Shown: positions 1-8,306 of the stretch, piece by piece
How positions within the stretch are numbered: position 1 is the first letter of the stretch
Layout of the letters: the number at the start of each line of letters is the position of its first letter
Source of the DNA: Halieaceae bacterium
Lineage (GTDB): Bacteria > Pseudomonadota > Gammaproteobacteria > Pseudomonadales > Halieaceae
Direction: 5' to 3'
Assembly (NCBI GenBank): GCA_026710905.1
Contig: JAPOQD010000167.1
Coordinates: 1 to 45,446, forward strand
DNA length: 45,446 nt
The notes under the pieces: model-generated
The model's input: the letters and a program-made list of their open reading frames with translations, nothing else
Databases searched by the model: none
What the model was told of the DNA's origin: nothing
Program-made: the position numbers and the translations under genes

Positions 1-15
1 GAGATTTGTTAGCAG

Positions 16-35
16 GGGTCGTACATGTGCGACCC
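16..35. repeat. Palindromic intergenic repeat, copy 1
   Basis: This 20-bp palindrome (GGGTCGTACATGTGCGACCC) has one mismatch between its arms. It is preceded by G and followed by GC, like the copies at 85-104, 11324-11343 and 28983-29002. It lies downstream of the protease gene and outside any convincing gene. It resembles a REP-type element and would form a hairpin in RNA. Confidence 0.7.
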
Positions 36-84
36 GCTGACCCGCAACGCCCAATTGACCCGCGGCGGACCCTGTGCCTTGTAG

Positions 85-104
85 GGGCCGCGCATGCGCG
101 GCCC
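85..104. repeat. Palindromic intergenic repeat, copy 2
   Basis: This is a perfect 20-bp palindrome (GGGCCGCGCATGCGCGGCCC) of the same family as copy 1. A GACCCTG word at 68-74 precedes it, as also happens before the copies at 11.3 kb and (as GTCCCTG) 29.0 kb. The repeat unit may therefore be longer than the palindrome. It sits 55 bases beyond the 3' end of the protease gene and could help end its transcript. Confidence 0.7.
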
Positions 105-158
105 GCGGGTGCGGCATAGGTCAGTCTCAAGCGATCTGGCGTACTACCCGGGCCAGCT

Positions 159-1841
159 TTACACCAGCAGCAGATCGCTGACGGTGGCCGCGGTCAGCAG
201 CACGAATTCGTCGGATTGCACCATGTGGGAAAAACTGAGCGGATGGGTGAACTCTCCGCTCTGCAACTGTTCCAGCCACCAGGCATAGCCGCCGGCATCC
301 GGCTCCCGCCCAAATACGTTGAGATACATGTGGTCGAGAAACTCGCTGTCGGTGATAATCTGGTCGGCGTCAGCGTCGGCAAGCCGCTCAAACTCGTCTG
401 CATCGACAAAACGGGCTGAAACCTCATCCAGGCCAAAGACTCCGTTTTCGAGCCGCTCCAGCCACCAGTCAAACCCTCCCTTGTCGGGGGCGCGGCCCAG
501 GCCGCCGAAATAAAGCCGGTACAGTTGCGCCTCCAGCGGCGGTACATCGTCTGCCTCGCCCTCCAGGCCGCCATCAATACCCGACCGATACAGCGGGCCT
601 TGCGGGTCCAGCAACAGGGCCTGATTCCATTCGGCGGCAGCTTTTCGCCAATTGTCGGCCGGCAGCGTCACATCGGGGAAAACCAGTTCGTCAGCCCCCT
701 CGATCAACAGCGTTTCGCCCCCGTCCAGTTCGCGCAGGAGCAGGCTTGCGCCGCTGTCGAAAAATTTATAAGCGCCAAAATCCTGCTCACCGATCACCAC
801 AGTATGCCAGCCTGTTCCGGTCAGCAGCAGTTCCTCAAGTACGGTCTCCGCAGCCAGATAGAGGTTGTCGTCTTGCCAGTCGGTGGTGGCCAGACCACCG
901 CCGGTGTTACTCCAGGCGCCGGGCCGCAGGTCAATATGCAGGTCACCATCCACCGCAATCAACAGCGCATTGTGGCCGCCACTGTCGGCAATGGTCACAT
1001 AGGCATTGTAATAATCATGCACCGAGTGGCTGTCGTAGCTGCGGATCATCGCCTCCAACTCCGGGTCGCTACCGCGTTCACGCAATATATACAGGTCGTT
1101 ATCTGCGTCCTCGGCGGCGCCATAGAGAAATTGCAGCGCCTCGATATCCAGCGGCATGAAAGTAAGCGCCGGCGACTGGCGCACCAACTCCCGCTCGTGC
1201 ACACTGTCCGGATAGTAATCGTAGGCCATGGCGCTGTAGCGAAGATAATCCAGCTCACCATCCAGCACTGCGTTGTCGACCGGCGCCAACTCCTCGAAAC
1301 CGTTTTCGAAGGGGTGCGTCAGGCCCAGGGCGTGACCGATTTCATGCAGCAGCACTTCATGGAAGAAGCGGCTGGGCAGTTCACTATCTATCCAGATATC
1401 GACACTCAGCGGGGCAGTGTCGTGGAACTGCTCCGGGTCTACCCGGAATGGAATGAATTCCGGTGAGAGCACAAAGGAGAGGCCATCGGCTTTGTCCCTT
1501 TCCAGGCTGGTGCGGCCCAGGCGAATATCCACATTCAGGCTGTCCGCCACTTCGACAAAGCGAACCTGGAGAAAGGTTTCGATCTCGTCAAAAATAGTTC
1601 GGGCCGCGTCCTTTTGCGGCGCCGAAAAAGCCGCAAATCCGGCCCGGAACGGCCAGTCGAATTGCGGATCGTCACGGCTGTAGCCGTTGATGGAGTCGAC
1701 ATGGAAGGGCGAGTTCTCGGCATAGAAACTGTAGGACAGGGTGAGCGTTTCACCAGGTTCCTGGGCCCAGCGATAATCTCCAAGCAACGCATTGATGAGC
1801 CTGCCCGCTGTCGGGGAAACAAATTGCACCGGGTTCTTCAT
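159..1841 (-). CDS. Metzincin-like zinc protease with DUF4214-type C-terminal repeats
   Basis: This 560-residue protein is a probable secreted zinc endopeptidase. Residues 166-176 read HEIGHALGLTH, the metzincin motif with three zinc-binding His and the catalytic Glu, and a downstream SAMAY segment is a plausible Met-turn. The N-terminus (AGRLINALLGDYRW) resembles serralysin-type proteases. The last 130 residues hold two copies of a GRxPDxGGxxWW-type motif (GRAPDKGGFDWW, GREPDAGGYAWW), as in DUF4214 domains. There is no Sec signal peptide. Together with the short hydrophobic end (DLLLV), this suggests type I export, though no ABC exporter is nearby and no glycine-rich RTX repeats are visible. 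The gene stands alone, divergent from the ZIP gene. Protease identity is well supported; the export route is inferred. Confidence 0.85.
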   Translation of the reverse strand: MKNPVQFVSPTAGRLINALLGDYRWAQEPGETLTLSYSFYAENSPFHVDSINGYSRDDPQFDWPFRAGFAAFSAPQKDAARTIFDEIETFLQVRFVEVADSLNVDIRLGRTSLERDKADGLSFVLSPEFIPFRVDPEQFHDTAPLSVDIWIDSELPSRFFHEVLLHEIGHALGLTHPFENGFEELAPVDNAVLDGELDYLRYSAMAYDYYPDSVHERELVRQSPALTFMPLDIEALQFLYGAAEDADNDLYILRERGSDPELEAMIRSYDSHSVHDYYNAYVTIADSGGHNALLIAVDGDLHIDLRPGAWSNTGGGLATTDWQDDNLYLAAETVLEELLLTGTGWHTVVIGEQDFGAYKFFDSGASLLLRELDGGETLLIEGADELVFPDVTLPADNWRKAAAEWNQALLLDPQGPLYRSGIDGGLEGEADDVPPLEAQLYRLYFGGLGRAPDKGGFDWWLERLENGVFGLDEVSARFVDADEFERLADADADQIITDSEFLDHMYLNVFGREPDAGGYAWWLEQLQSGEFTHPLSFSHMVQSDEFVLLTAATVSDLLLV

Positions 1842-2186
1842 TGCGCTGTCACTCTCTGTTCCCAGTCTCCGTCCCAGTCAACCCAGGCGGCTTCCCACTC
1901 TGGCGGCGCGAAACGCCGGGCAGAGAAATACCTTCGAGTGTCTGGCGCCGATTACATCAGGAGGCGCCGACACCAGTGCATGCAGGTTAGGGCAGGACCG
2001 GTGTGATTGACAATACTTTTGGCCAAGCTATCCCTTACCAGGTGGCCTGCTTCACTTGCACACTGCAGGACCTGGACTTCCGCTGCGCTGGCGCAGCGGC
2101 TGGCCCGCATGGCCTGAATGATTCCCCGGCAGCCTGTAACCGCGTACGCGTACAAGGTATTATCCCGCTTTCCGGCAATAACCCCA
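1842..2186. other. Divergent intergenic region
   Basis: These 345 bases separate the protease gene from the ZIP gene and must carry both promoters. TTGACA at 2007-2012 followed by TATCCC after 16 bases is a weak candidate plus-strand promoter. I see no RNA gene, repeat or convincing small gene, and no clear Zur-type operator. Confidence 0.4.
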
Positions 2187-3242
2187 ATGACCATGCCCTC
2201 TGATTTACTGGTACTGCTGGCCGGCTACTCCCTGCTGATCGTGGCGGCTTCCCTGCTTGGCGGCTGGTTGCCCACATTGGTGCGATTGACCCATGTCCGC
2301 ACCCAGCTTGCGATGTGTTTTGTCGCAGGGTTCATGCTGTGGGTGGCGCTCAATCACCTGTTGCCCCACGCCCTGGCGCAAACGCAAGCGACGGTGGACC
2401 TGGTGATGTCCTGGGTCATGGCCGGGGTGATCATGATGTTGCTGTTGCAGCGCATGTTTCATTTTCACCAGCATGATTACAGCGATCACGAGCAGGAATT
2501 AACGCAGCAGCAACGCAGCGCCCACTCACTGAGTTGGCTGGGTATTGCCGCAGGCCTGAGCGTACATACCCTGGTAGCCGGTATTGCCCTGGGCTCCAGT
2601 ATTCAGGCAGAATCCCACGGCGGCGCCTCTGGCTGGCTCGGGTTCGGTGTTTTTCTGGCCATCGCGCTGCACAAGCCGCTGGATGCCATGTCGATTACCG
2701 TCATGATGAAAGCCTCCGGCTGGAACGCCACGGCGCGCAATGTAGTCAACATGGGCTTTGCCTTGTTGTGCCCGGTGGGAGCACTTTTGTTTCTCTGGGG
2801 CGTCGGGCATTCAGGGTCGTCAGACAAGGTAGTAATCGCCTGCGCACTGGCGTTTTCCGCCGGTGTTTTTCTTTGCATCTCGCTGTCGGATCTGTTGCCG
2901 GAAGTACATTTTCATTCCCACGATCGGGGCAAACTGGCCATGTCCTTTCTGCTGGGCATCGGTGTTGCATTTGCATTGGGGTACCTTGAGCCTGAAGTCC
3001 ATCAGCATGGGACCAGTGAGCCGCCTCCGACTCCGGTTACTTCACAGTCATCGGCGACACCCTTTCTGTTGCCGCAGACGCTGGAAATATCACCAGGTAT
3101 CACGCGCTTCACCATGTCGAATGCCCTGTGCGTGTACACTGCGAACCCGCATATTGCACCAGATCGCTTGAGGTTGTTAAAAAAGTTTATGTTTATCAAT
3201 GAGTTATCCTATTTTCTCAGCTTTGTCACGGTTACAAAGTGA
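2187..3242 (+). CDS. ZIP family metal transporter
   Basis: A roughly 351-residue inner-membrane protein of the ZIP family, which moves zinc or other divalent metals into the cytoplasm. Hydrophobic segments fit eight helices. A His-rich loop (HFHQHDYSDHEQE) follows the third. The fourth and fifth contain VHTLVAGIALG and LHKPLDAMS, which recall the HS..EG and LHK patterns of subfamily II ZIPs rather than the HExPEG type. I chose ATG 2187 because translation from an upstream ATG at 2118 adds 23 non-hydrophobic residues before the first helix; ATG 2193 is also possible. The usual fold ends near LGYLEPEVHQH, but the frame continues for about 80 low-similarity residues, which may be a lost stop. 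The gene is about 7.5 kb from the znu locus. Direction and metal are inferred. Confidence 0.8.
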   Translation: MTMPSDLLVLLAGYSLLIVAASLLGGWLPTLVRLTHVRTQLAMCFVAGFMLWVALNHLLPHALAQTQATVDLVMSWVMAGVIMMLLLQRMFHFHQHDYSDHEQELTQQQRSAHSLSWLGIAAGLSVHTLVAGIALGSSIQAESHGGASGWLGFGVFLAIALHKPLDAMSITVMMKASGWNATARNVVNMGFALLCPVGALLFLWGVGHSGSSDKVVIACALAFSAGVFLCISLSDLLPEVHFHSHDRGKLAMSFLLGIGVAFALGYLEPEVHQHGTSEPPPTPVTSQSSATPFLLPQTLEISPGITRFTMSNALCVYTANPHIAPDRLRLLKKFMFINELSYFLSFVTVTK

Positions 3243-3264
3243 GCTGGATGCGCCCTCGCTGGTC

Positions 3265-3346
3265 TTTTACGCCGTGACGCGACCATGCTCTCTCAACCAT
3301 AGCCACCACTATGCTTTCGGTCGCGAGCTCGCGTCACGGCGTAAAA
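3265..3346. repeat. Long inverted repeat (18-bp perfect arms)
   Basis: TTTTACGCCGTGACGCGA at 3265-3282 is perfectly inverted at 3329-3346 with a 46-base loop. The loop has secondary GCGACC/GGTCGC pairing, and the right arm overlaps a 12-bp palindrome CGCGAGCTCGCG at 3322-3333. It lies between the ZIP gene and pxpB. It could be a bidirectional terminator, an attenuator of the pxp operon, or a mobile palindromic element. Confidence 0.8.
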
Positions 3347-3500
3347 TCCTGCGCGATCATCGCATCCACTGGTGCAAAATGCGGGCTAGCGGCGAGAATA
3401 TCCGGGCCATCCCAGCCAACCTATGGGGCCGGCCTGCTGCTGTGGACGACGCGAACGCCGGCGCCATATCCGGGCCAGAGATACCTGCGCCGTCCGGCCG

Positions 3501-4178
3501 ATGCGCATAGTAACCGCCGGCGAAGATGCGCTGATCCTGTACCTGGGGGAAAAGATGAGCCCGGCGATTGCCGCCCGTATACGCCAGACCGGCGCACAAC
3601 TGCGGTTGATGATGGGCGCGGAGTTGATCGACCTGACACCCTCCTATACCTCTCTGCTGGTGACATTCGATCCCCTCACCACCAGCCACCGTACGGTCCG
3701 CGCCAAAATCCAGCAAGCTATTGCCCAGCCCGGCAACGGCGTGGCTGCATCCGGCCGCCTGGTCAGCCTGCCGGTTTTCTACAGCCCGGAGACCGGGCCG
3801 GACCTGGAGGACCTCGCCGCAGGCGCGGGTTTGAGTATCGAGCAGGTCATTGCCATTCACCAGCAGCGTGAATACCTGGTGTACGCCATTGGCTTCGCAC
3901 CCGGTTTCGCCTTTCTGGGTGAAGTGGACCCGCGCATTGCCAAACCGCGTTTACCCACTCCGCGGCTGCGAGTACCCCGCGGCTCGGTCGCCATAGCCGG
4001 CGCCCAGACCGCAGTCTACCCCGCCGCCACACCTGGTGGCTGGAACCTGATCGGCCGGTGCCCCACCCGCATGTTCGACCCGGAGGCTGAACCGAACATG
4101 CCGGTCGGCGTTGGCGACCGGGTTCGCTTTCAAGCCATTGAGCGCCAGCAATTTCTGGCCCTGGGCGGAGAATTGTGA
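3501..4178 (+). CDS. pxpB: 5-oxoprolinase subunit PxpB (KipI family)
   Basis: A 225-residue protein of the KipI/PxpB family. With PxpA and PxpC it forms the ATP-dependent prokaryotic 5-oxoprolinase, which opens pyroglutamate to glutamate in the cytoplasm. The family signature GFAPGFAFLGEVD followed by PRLPTPRLRVPRGSVAIAG, and the TPGGWNLIGR segment, are clear. The start is set at ATG 3501 (MRIVTAGEDALILYLGE), where family similarity begins; an upstream in-frame start at 3423 would add an Arg-rich stretch with no family character. The stop overlaps the GTG start of pxpC (GTGA), so the two are translationally coupled. No pxpA (LamB/YcsF) is present in the window. Confidence 0.92.
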   Translation: MRIVTAGEDALILYLGEKMSPAIAARIRQTGAQLRLMMGAELIDLTPSYTSLLVTFDPLTTSHRTVRAKIQQAIAQPGNGVAASGRLVSLPVFYSPETGPDLEDLAAGAGLSIEQVIAIHQQREYLVYAIGFAPGFAFLGEVDPRIAKPRLPTPRLRVPRGSVAIAGAQTAVYPAATPGGWNLIGRCPTRMFDPEAEPNMPVGVGDRVRFQAIERQQFLALGGEL

Positions 4179-5119
4179 GCGGCTTGCAAGTGCTGCAGCA
4201 GGGGGTACTCAGTTTACTGCAGGACCGCGGCCGCTACGGTTGGCAGCATATCGGGCTAAGCAACGGAGGGCCGGTGGATGGGCCGGCCATGCAACTGGCC
4301 AACCGGTTGCTGGGCAATGACCCGGCAGCGACCTGTATTGAAGTCAGCATCGGTGGGCTGGCGTTGGAAGCCCGGCTGGATACCTGCATCGCCTATACCG
4401 GCGGAGACGCGCCTCTGCACCTCAACGGGAGGGCGGTGGCGCAGTGGCGAGGGCATACACTGCGCGCGGGGGACCACCTCACTTTCGGCTATGCGCGCCA
4501 CTTTTGCCGCAGTTACCTGGCGGTGGCCGGCGGCTTTCAGGTTGAGCCCCAGTTCGGCAGCACCGCCACCGTGGTTCGGGAGGGCATCGGCGGCGCAGAC
4601 GGCAAGCCGCTGGCGCGGGGCGACTTGCTGCCTTGCACCGCCAGCCCCGGCCACCCGTTGCTGCAACTGGCTGCCGGTGATATTCCCCAATACCAGGACA
4701 CGGTGACGCTACGGGTGATTCCAGGCTATCAGCTCAGGCATTTTCCACGCCGGCAGCGACGCCGCCTGTTTGCCAGCGAATACACCGTTACCGAACGTTG
4801 CGACCGTATGGGTTACCGTCTGCGGGGACCGGCCATCGGCTGTGATATCGACGGAATTTTGTCGGAGGGTATTGGCCACGGAGCTGTCCAGATACCAGCC
4901 GATGGCCAACCCATTGTGTTGATGAATGACCGGCAGACCATTGGTGGCTACCCCAAGATCGGTTCCGTTCTGTCGCTCGACACCACGCGACTGGGCCAAC
5001 TGAGCCGCGGCGGGCGGGTTCGCTTCGAACCCATCAGCGCAGTTGCCGCCAGTGATGCTCTACGTTTACAGTATCAACAACTGAAGCGGCTCGAAATGCA
5101 GCCAGTCAGAGAGGCCTGA
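4175..5119 (+). CDS. pxpC: 5-oxoprolinase subunit PxpC (KipA / biotin-dependent carboxyltransferase family)
   Basis: A 314-residue PxpC/KipA protein, partner of PxpB in 5-oxoproline hydrolysis. Recognisable family blocks are QDRGRYGWQHIGLSNGGPVD near the N-terminus, CDRMGYRLRGPAI in the middle and MNDRQTIGGYPKIGSVLSLD near the end. It starts with GTG inside the pxpB stop (four-base overlap), the arrangement expected for subunits made in equal amounts. The domain is related to the urea amidolyase carboxyltransferase region, so names such as allophanate hydrolase subunit 2 are an older label for the same family. Confidence 0.92.
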   Translation: MSGLQVLQQGVLSLLQDRGRYGWQHIGLSNGGPVDGPAMQLANRLLGNDPAATCIEVSIGGLALEARLDTCIAYTGGDAPLHLNGRAVAQWRGHTLRAGDHLTFGYARHFCRSYLAVAGGFQVEPQFGSTATVVREGIGGADGKPLARGDLLPCTASPGHPLLQLAAGDIPQYQDTVTLRVIPGYQLRHFPRRQRRRLFASEYTVTERCDRMGYRLRGPAIGCDIDGILSEGIGHGAVQIPADGQPIVLMNDRQTIGGYPKIGSVLSLDTTRLGQLSRGGRVRFEPISAVAASDALRLQYQQLKRLEMQPVREA

Positions 5120-5123
5120 GCCA

Positions 5124-6602
5124 TTGCCCTGTCCTATTCCCTTCGATAACAGTTACGCCCGCCTACCAGCGCGCTTTTATGCCAGGCAGGAACCCGAACC
5201 GGTTTCCGCGCCGAGCTTGATCAAGGTCAACGACAGGCTGGCTGCAGAGCTGGGCATTGATCCCGGCTGGCTGAAATCATCTGAAGGCATCGCCACTTTG
5301 GCCGGCAATCAGGTTCCCGACGGCGCCAGCCCCCTGTCCGCGGCCTATGCCGGCCACCAGTTCGGTGGCTGGAACCCACAACTGGGAGACGGCCGAGCCT
5401 TGCTGCTGGGAGAGGTCATCGCCGCCAACGGCATCCGCTACGACATTCAATTGAAAGGTTCCGGCCGCACCCCCTGGTCGCGAGGCGGTGATGGACGGGC
5501 GCCGCTGGGGCCGGTGCTGCGGGAGTACCTGGTCAGTGAGGCGATGGCGCAACTGGGGGCGCCCACCTCGCGCAGCCTCGCCGCGGTCAGCTCCGGCGAC
5601 CAGGTGTACCGGGAAACGGCACTGCCCGGGGCGGTGCTGACCAGGGTTGCGCAGAGCCACATACGCATCGGCACCTTCCAGTACTTCTCCGCCCGCGGCG
5701 ACCGGGAAGCACTGGAACTACTGTTGCAGCACGTGCTTGAGCGTCACTACCCCGACTCTCTCGAAGCAGACAACCCGGCCCTGGAGTTGCTGCGGCAAGC
5801 GATCAATTCCCAAGCCAGGCTGGTGGCCAGGTGGCAGTTGCTCGGCTTTATCCACGGGGTAATGAATACGGACAATATGCTGCTGTCGGGGGAGACCATC
5901 GATTACGGCCCCTGCGCTTTCATGGACCAGTTCCATCCGGATACCGTATTCAGTTCCATCGACCACGCTGGCCGCTACGCTTATCGCAATCAGCCATCCA
6001 TCGCGCACTGGAACCTGTCTTGCCTGGCCCAGTGTCTGCTGCCGCTACTCGACGCGGATGAAAAGGTCGCATTGGACCTGGCTCAAACCGCTATTGACGC
6101 ATTTCCGGACCGCTTCCTGGCCGCTTACCTGCAGGGCATGAATGCCAAGCTGGGCCTTGGGGAACAGCGTGATGGCGACCGGGAACTGGGTCAGGAGTTG
6201 CTCTCCATCATGGCCAGGCAGAGTATGGACTTCACGCTCAGTTTTCGACGGCTGGCGGAACTGGCCAGCCCGGACACTGACCAGGCGGGGGTGGCCGGTC
6301 TGATCACACTGCCCGATGCCCTGCAGCCCTGGCTGGAAACCTGGCGGGTGCGGATGGCGCAGGAGCAGCTAGAGCCGGCCCGGCGTCAGGCGGAGATGTT
6401 TCTAGCCAACCCGGCATTCATCCCCCGCAATCACCTGGTGGAAGAGGCCTTGGCGAAGGCCACTGATCTGCAGGATCTGGAGCCATTTCACAAGTTGCTG
6501 TCAGTGCTGGAAAACCCCTTCAACTATAGGCCGGAGTTGAGCGATTTCGCCCTGCCGCCACGCCCGGAGCAGGTCGTTCGACAAACCTTTTGCGGCACCT
6601 GA
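5124..6602 (+). CDS. selO: Protein adenylyltransferase SelO (YdiU family)
   Basis: A 492-residue YdiU/SelO pseudokinase, close to the length of the E. coli protein. SelO binds ATP in a flipped orientation and transfers AMP to Ser/Thr/Tyr of target proteins, a role tied to oxidative stress. Visible blocks include YAGHQFGGWNPQLGDGRA, the Lys-bearing IQLKGSGRTPWSRGGDGRA, REYLVSEAMAQLGAPTSRSL, and HGVMNTDNML with DYGPCAFMD, equivalent to the kinase catalytic loop and DFG segment. It begins with TTG 5124, preceded by GAGAGG at 5110-5115, only four bases after pxpC, so it is probably cotranscribed. A C-terminal CxxC-like redox pair as in E. coli is not evident; only one Cys (FCGT) is near the end. 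Confidence 0.93.
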   Translation: MPCPIPFDNSYARLPARFYARQEPEPVSAPSLIKVNDRLAAELGIDPGWLKSSEGIATLAGNQVPDGASPLSAAYAGHQFGGWNPQLGDGRALLLGEVIAANGIRYDIQLKGSGRTPWSRGGDGRAPLGPVLREYLVSEAMAQLGAPTSRSLAAVSSGDQVYRETALPGAVLTRVAQSHIRIGTFQYFSARGDREALELLLQHVLERHYPDSLEADNPALELLRQAINSQARLVARWQLLGFIHGVMNTDNMLLSGETIDYGPCAFMDQFHPDTVFSSIDHAGRYAYRNQPSIAHWNLSCLAQCLLPLLDADEKVALDLAQTAIDAFPDRFLAAYLQGMNAKLGLGEQRDGDRELGQELLSIMARQSMDFTLSFRRLAELASPDTDQAGVAGLITLPDALQPWLETWRVRMAQEQLEPARRQAEMFLANPAFIPRNHLVEEALAKATDLQDLEPFHKLLSVLENPFNYRPELSDFALPPRPEQVVRQTFCGT

Positions 6603-6681
6603 GAAGGTTTTTCCCCCACTGGGCCGGCTGGATTAAAACCACCGCCGAAAGTAAACTGAATCGCAGTTGCAAGCGTGAAGA

Positions 6682-8211
6682 GTGTCTGTGGAGCATTTTG
6701 ACGTGATCATCGTGGGCGCCGGTTTATCCGGCGTCGGCGCCGCCCGGCACCTGCAGGATCATTGCCCTGGTAAAACCTACGCCATTCTGGAGGGACGTGC
6801 GGCCATGGGCGGCACCTGGGACCTGTTTCGCTACCCCGGGGTTCGCTCCGACAGCGACATGCACACTCTGGGTTACCACTTCAAACCCTGGATCGACGAA
6901 AAAGCCATCGCCGAAGGGCCCGCCATCCTCAGCTATATCGAGGAAACCGCCAAGGAAAACAATATCACCCCCCACATCCGCTACCAGCACCTGGTGGAGG
7001 CGGCCAACTGGTGTTCGGCGGACTCGCGCTGGACTCTAACCGTTACGGGCCGGGAGAATGGGGCCGGGCAGCGCTTCAGTTGCAATTTTTTGCTGATGTG
7101 CGCGGGCTATTACAGTTACCGGCAAGGTTTTAGCCCACCGTTTCCCGGCCGGGGCCGATTCAAGGGAAAAATTCTGCACCCCCAGGAGTGGCCCCCGGAC
7201 TTGGACTACCGGGGCAAAAAAATCGTGGTGATCGGCTCCGGCGCCACCGCTGTAACCCTGGTGCCGGTACTGGCGGCCAGCGCCGGCCATGTCACCATGT
7301 TGCAGCGCTCGCCGACCTACATGATCAGCATGCCCTGGCGAGACCGGATCGCCAACCTGTTGCGCAAGCTGCTGCCGGCAGCATGGGCCTACCGAATTAC
7401 CCGCTGGAAGAACGTGCACTTGCAACAATATCTTTATCGCCGCACCCGGACTGATCCCGAAGGTATAAAAAAGGTTTTGCTGGACCGGGTGCGCAAGCAA
7501 ATGGGACCGGACTATGATGTGGACAGGCACTTCACTCCCAGTTACAACCCCTGGGATCAACGCCTGTGCCTGGTGCCGGAAAACGACTTCTTCATTGCGG
7601 TGAAGGAGGGCCGGGCAGAATTGGTCACCGACCACATAGACTGTTTCACCGAAACCGGCATTCTCCTGCGTTCGGGGCGGGAATTAGCGGCGGAGATCAT
7701 CGTTACCGCCACCGGCCTGAATCTTGTACAGATGGGAGAAATGGATCTTCGTGTGGACAACCGCGCAGTGGATTTCTCGAAGACCTGGACTTACAAGGGC
7801 CTGATGGTCAGCGGCGTGCCCAACCTGGTGTCCACTTTCGGTTACGTCAACGCTTCCTGGACACTGCGCTCCGATATCATCGCACAATGGGCATGTAGGC
7901 TTATCAATCATCTGGATGCCAGCGGCCTTCGCCAGGTCATGCCGGTAATTTCCGCAGGCGAAGCGGCGGCCATGAAGCAACGGCCCTGGGTTGATGGGTT
8001 CAGCTCCGGTTATATGCAGCGCGCCATGCACGCCTTTCCCCGCCAGGGCGACCGGGAGCCCTGGCTGAACACACAGGACTACGGCAGGGACAAGAAAATG
8101 CTTCTCAATGACGCTTTGGAAGATGGCGCCCTGCAATTCACCAACCCACCGGCCCAGCCGGCTGCTTCCGCCGCCTCACCGCCCCTGTCCACGAACCGCT
8201 CCGCCGCGTGA
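6682..8211 (+). CDS. FAD/NADPH-dependent Baeyer-Villiger type monooxygenase
   Basis: A 509-residue class B flavoprotein monooxygenase, expected to insert one oxygen atom into ketones (Baeyer-Villiger oxidation) or oxidise heteroatoms using NADPH and FAD. An N-terminal Rossmann motif (GAGLSGVGAARHL) binds FAD and a second one (GSGATAVTLVPVLA) binds NADPH. Between them FKGKILHPQEWP matches the BVMO fingerprint FxGxxxHxxxWP exactly. The GGTWDLFRYPGVRSDSDM segment is also typical. The start is GTG 6682; a second GTG at 6688 is equally possible. The substrate cannot be read from sequence. It follows selO by 79 bases and precedes a MATE exporter, so detoxification is possible but speculative. Confidence 0.9.
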   Translation: MSVEHFDVIIVGAGLSGVGAARHLQDHCPGKTYAILEGRAAMGGTWDLFRYPGVRSDSDMHTLGYHFKPWIDEKAIAEGPAILSYIEETAKENNITPHIRYQHLVEAANWCSADSRWTLTVTGRENGAGQRFSCNFLLMCAGYYSYRQGFSPPFPGRGRFKGKILHPQEWPPDLDYRGKKIVVIGSGATAVTLVPVLAASAGHVTMLQRSPTYMISMPWRDRIANLLRKLLPAAWAYRITRWKNVHLQQYLYRRTRTDPEGIKKVLLDRVRKQMGPDYDVDRHFTPSYNPWDQRLCLVPENDFFIAVKEGRAELVTDHIDCFTETGILLRSGRELAAEIIVTATGLNLVQMGEMDLRVDNRAVDFSKTWTYKGLMVSGVPNLVSTFGYVNASWTLRSDIIAQWACRLINHLDASGLRQVMPVISAGEAAAMKQRPWVDGFSSGYMQRAMHAFPRQGDREPWLNTQDYGRDKKMLLNDALEDGALQFTNPPAQPAASAASPPLSTNRSAA

Positions 8212-8306
8212 GCGGCGCCTGGGAAACAGCGGACTTCGCCCTGGCCCTGGTATTCACGGCTACCGCATAATTCACGGTCACCACGCTTGTATTTGATAAG
8301 GCTTGC

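Noticed and set aside
525..1466. 313-codon open frame antisense to the protease gene
   Set aside because: It is the shadow of a high-GC coding sequence; no motif, no ribosome site, and the opposite strand has an intact zinc protease.
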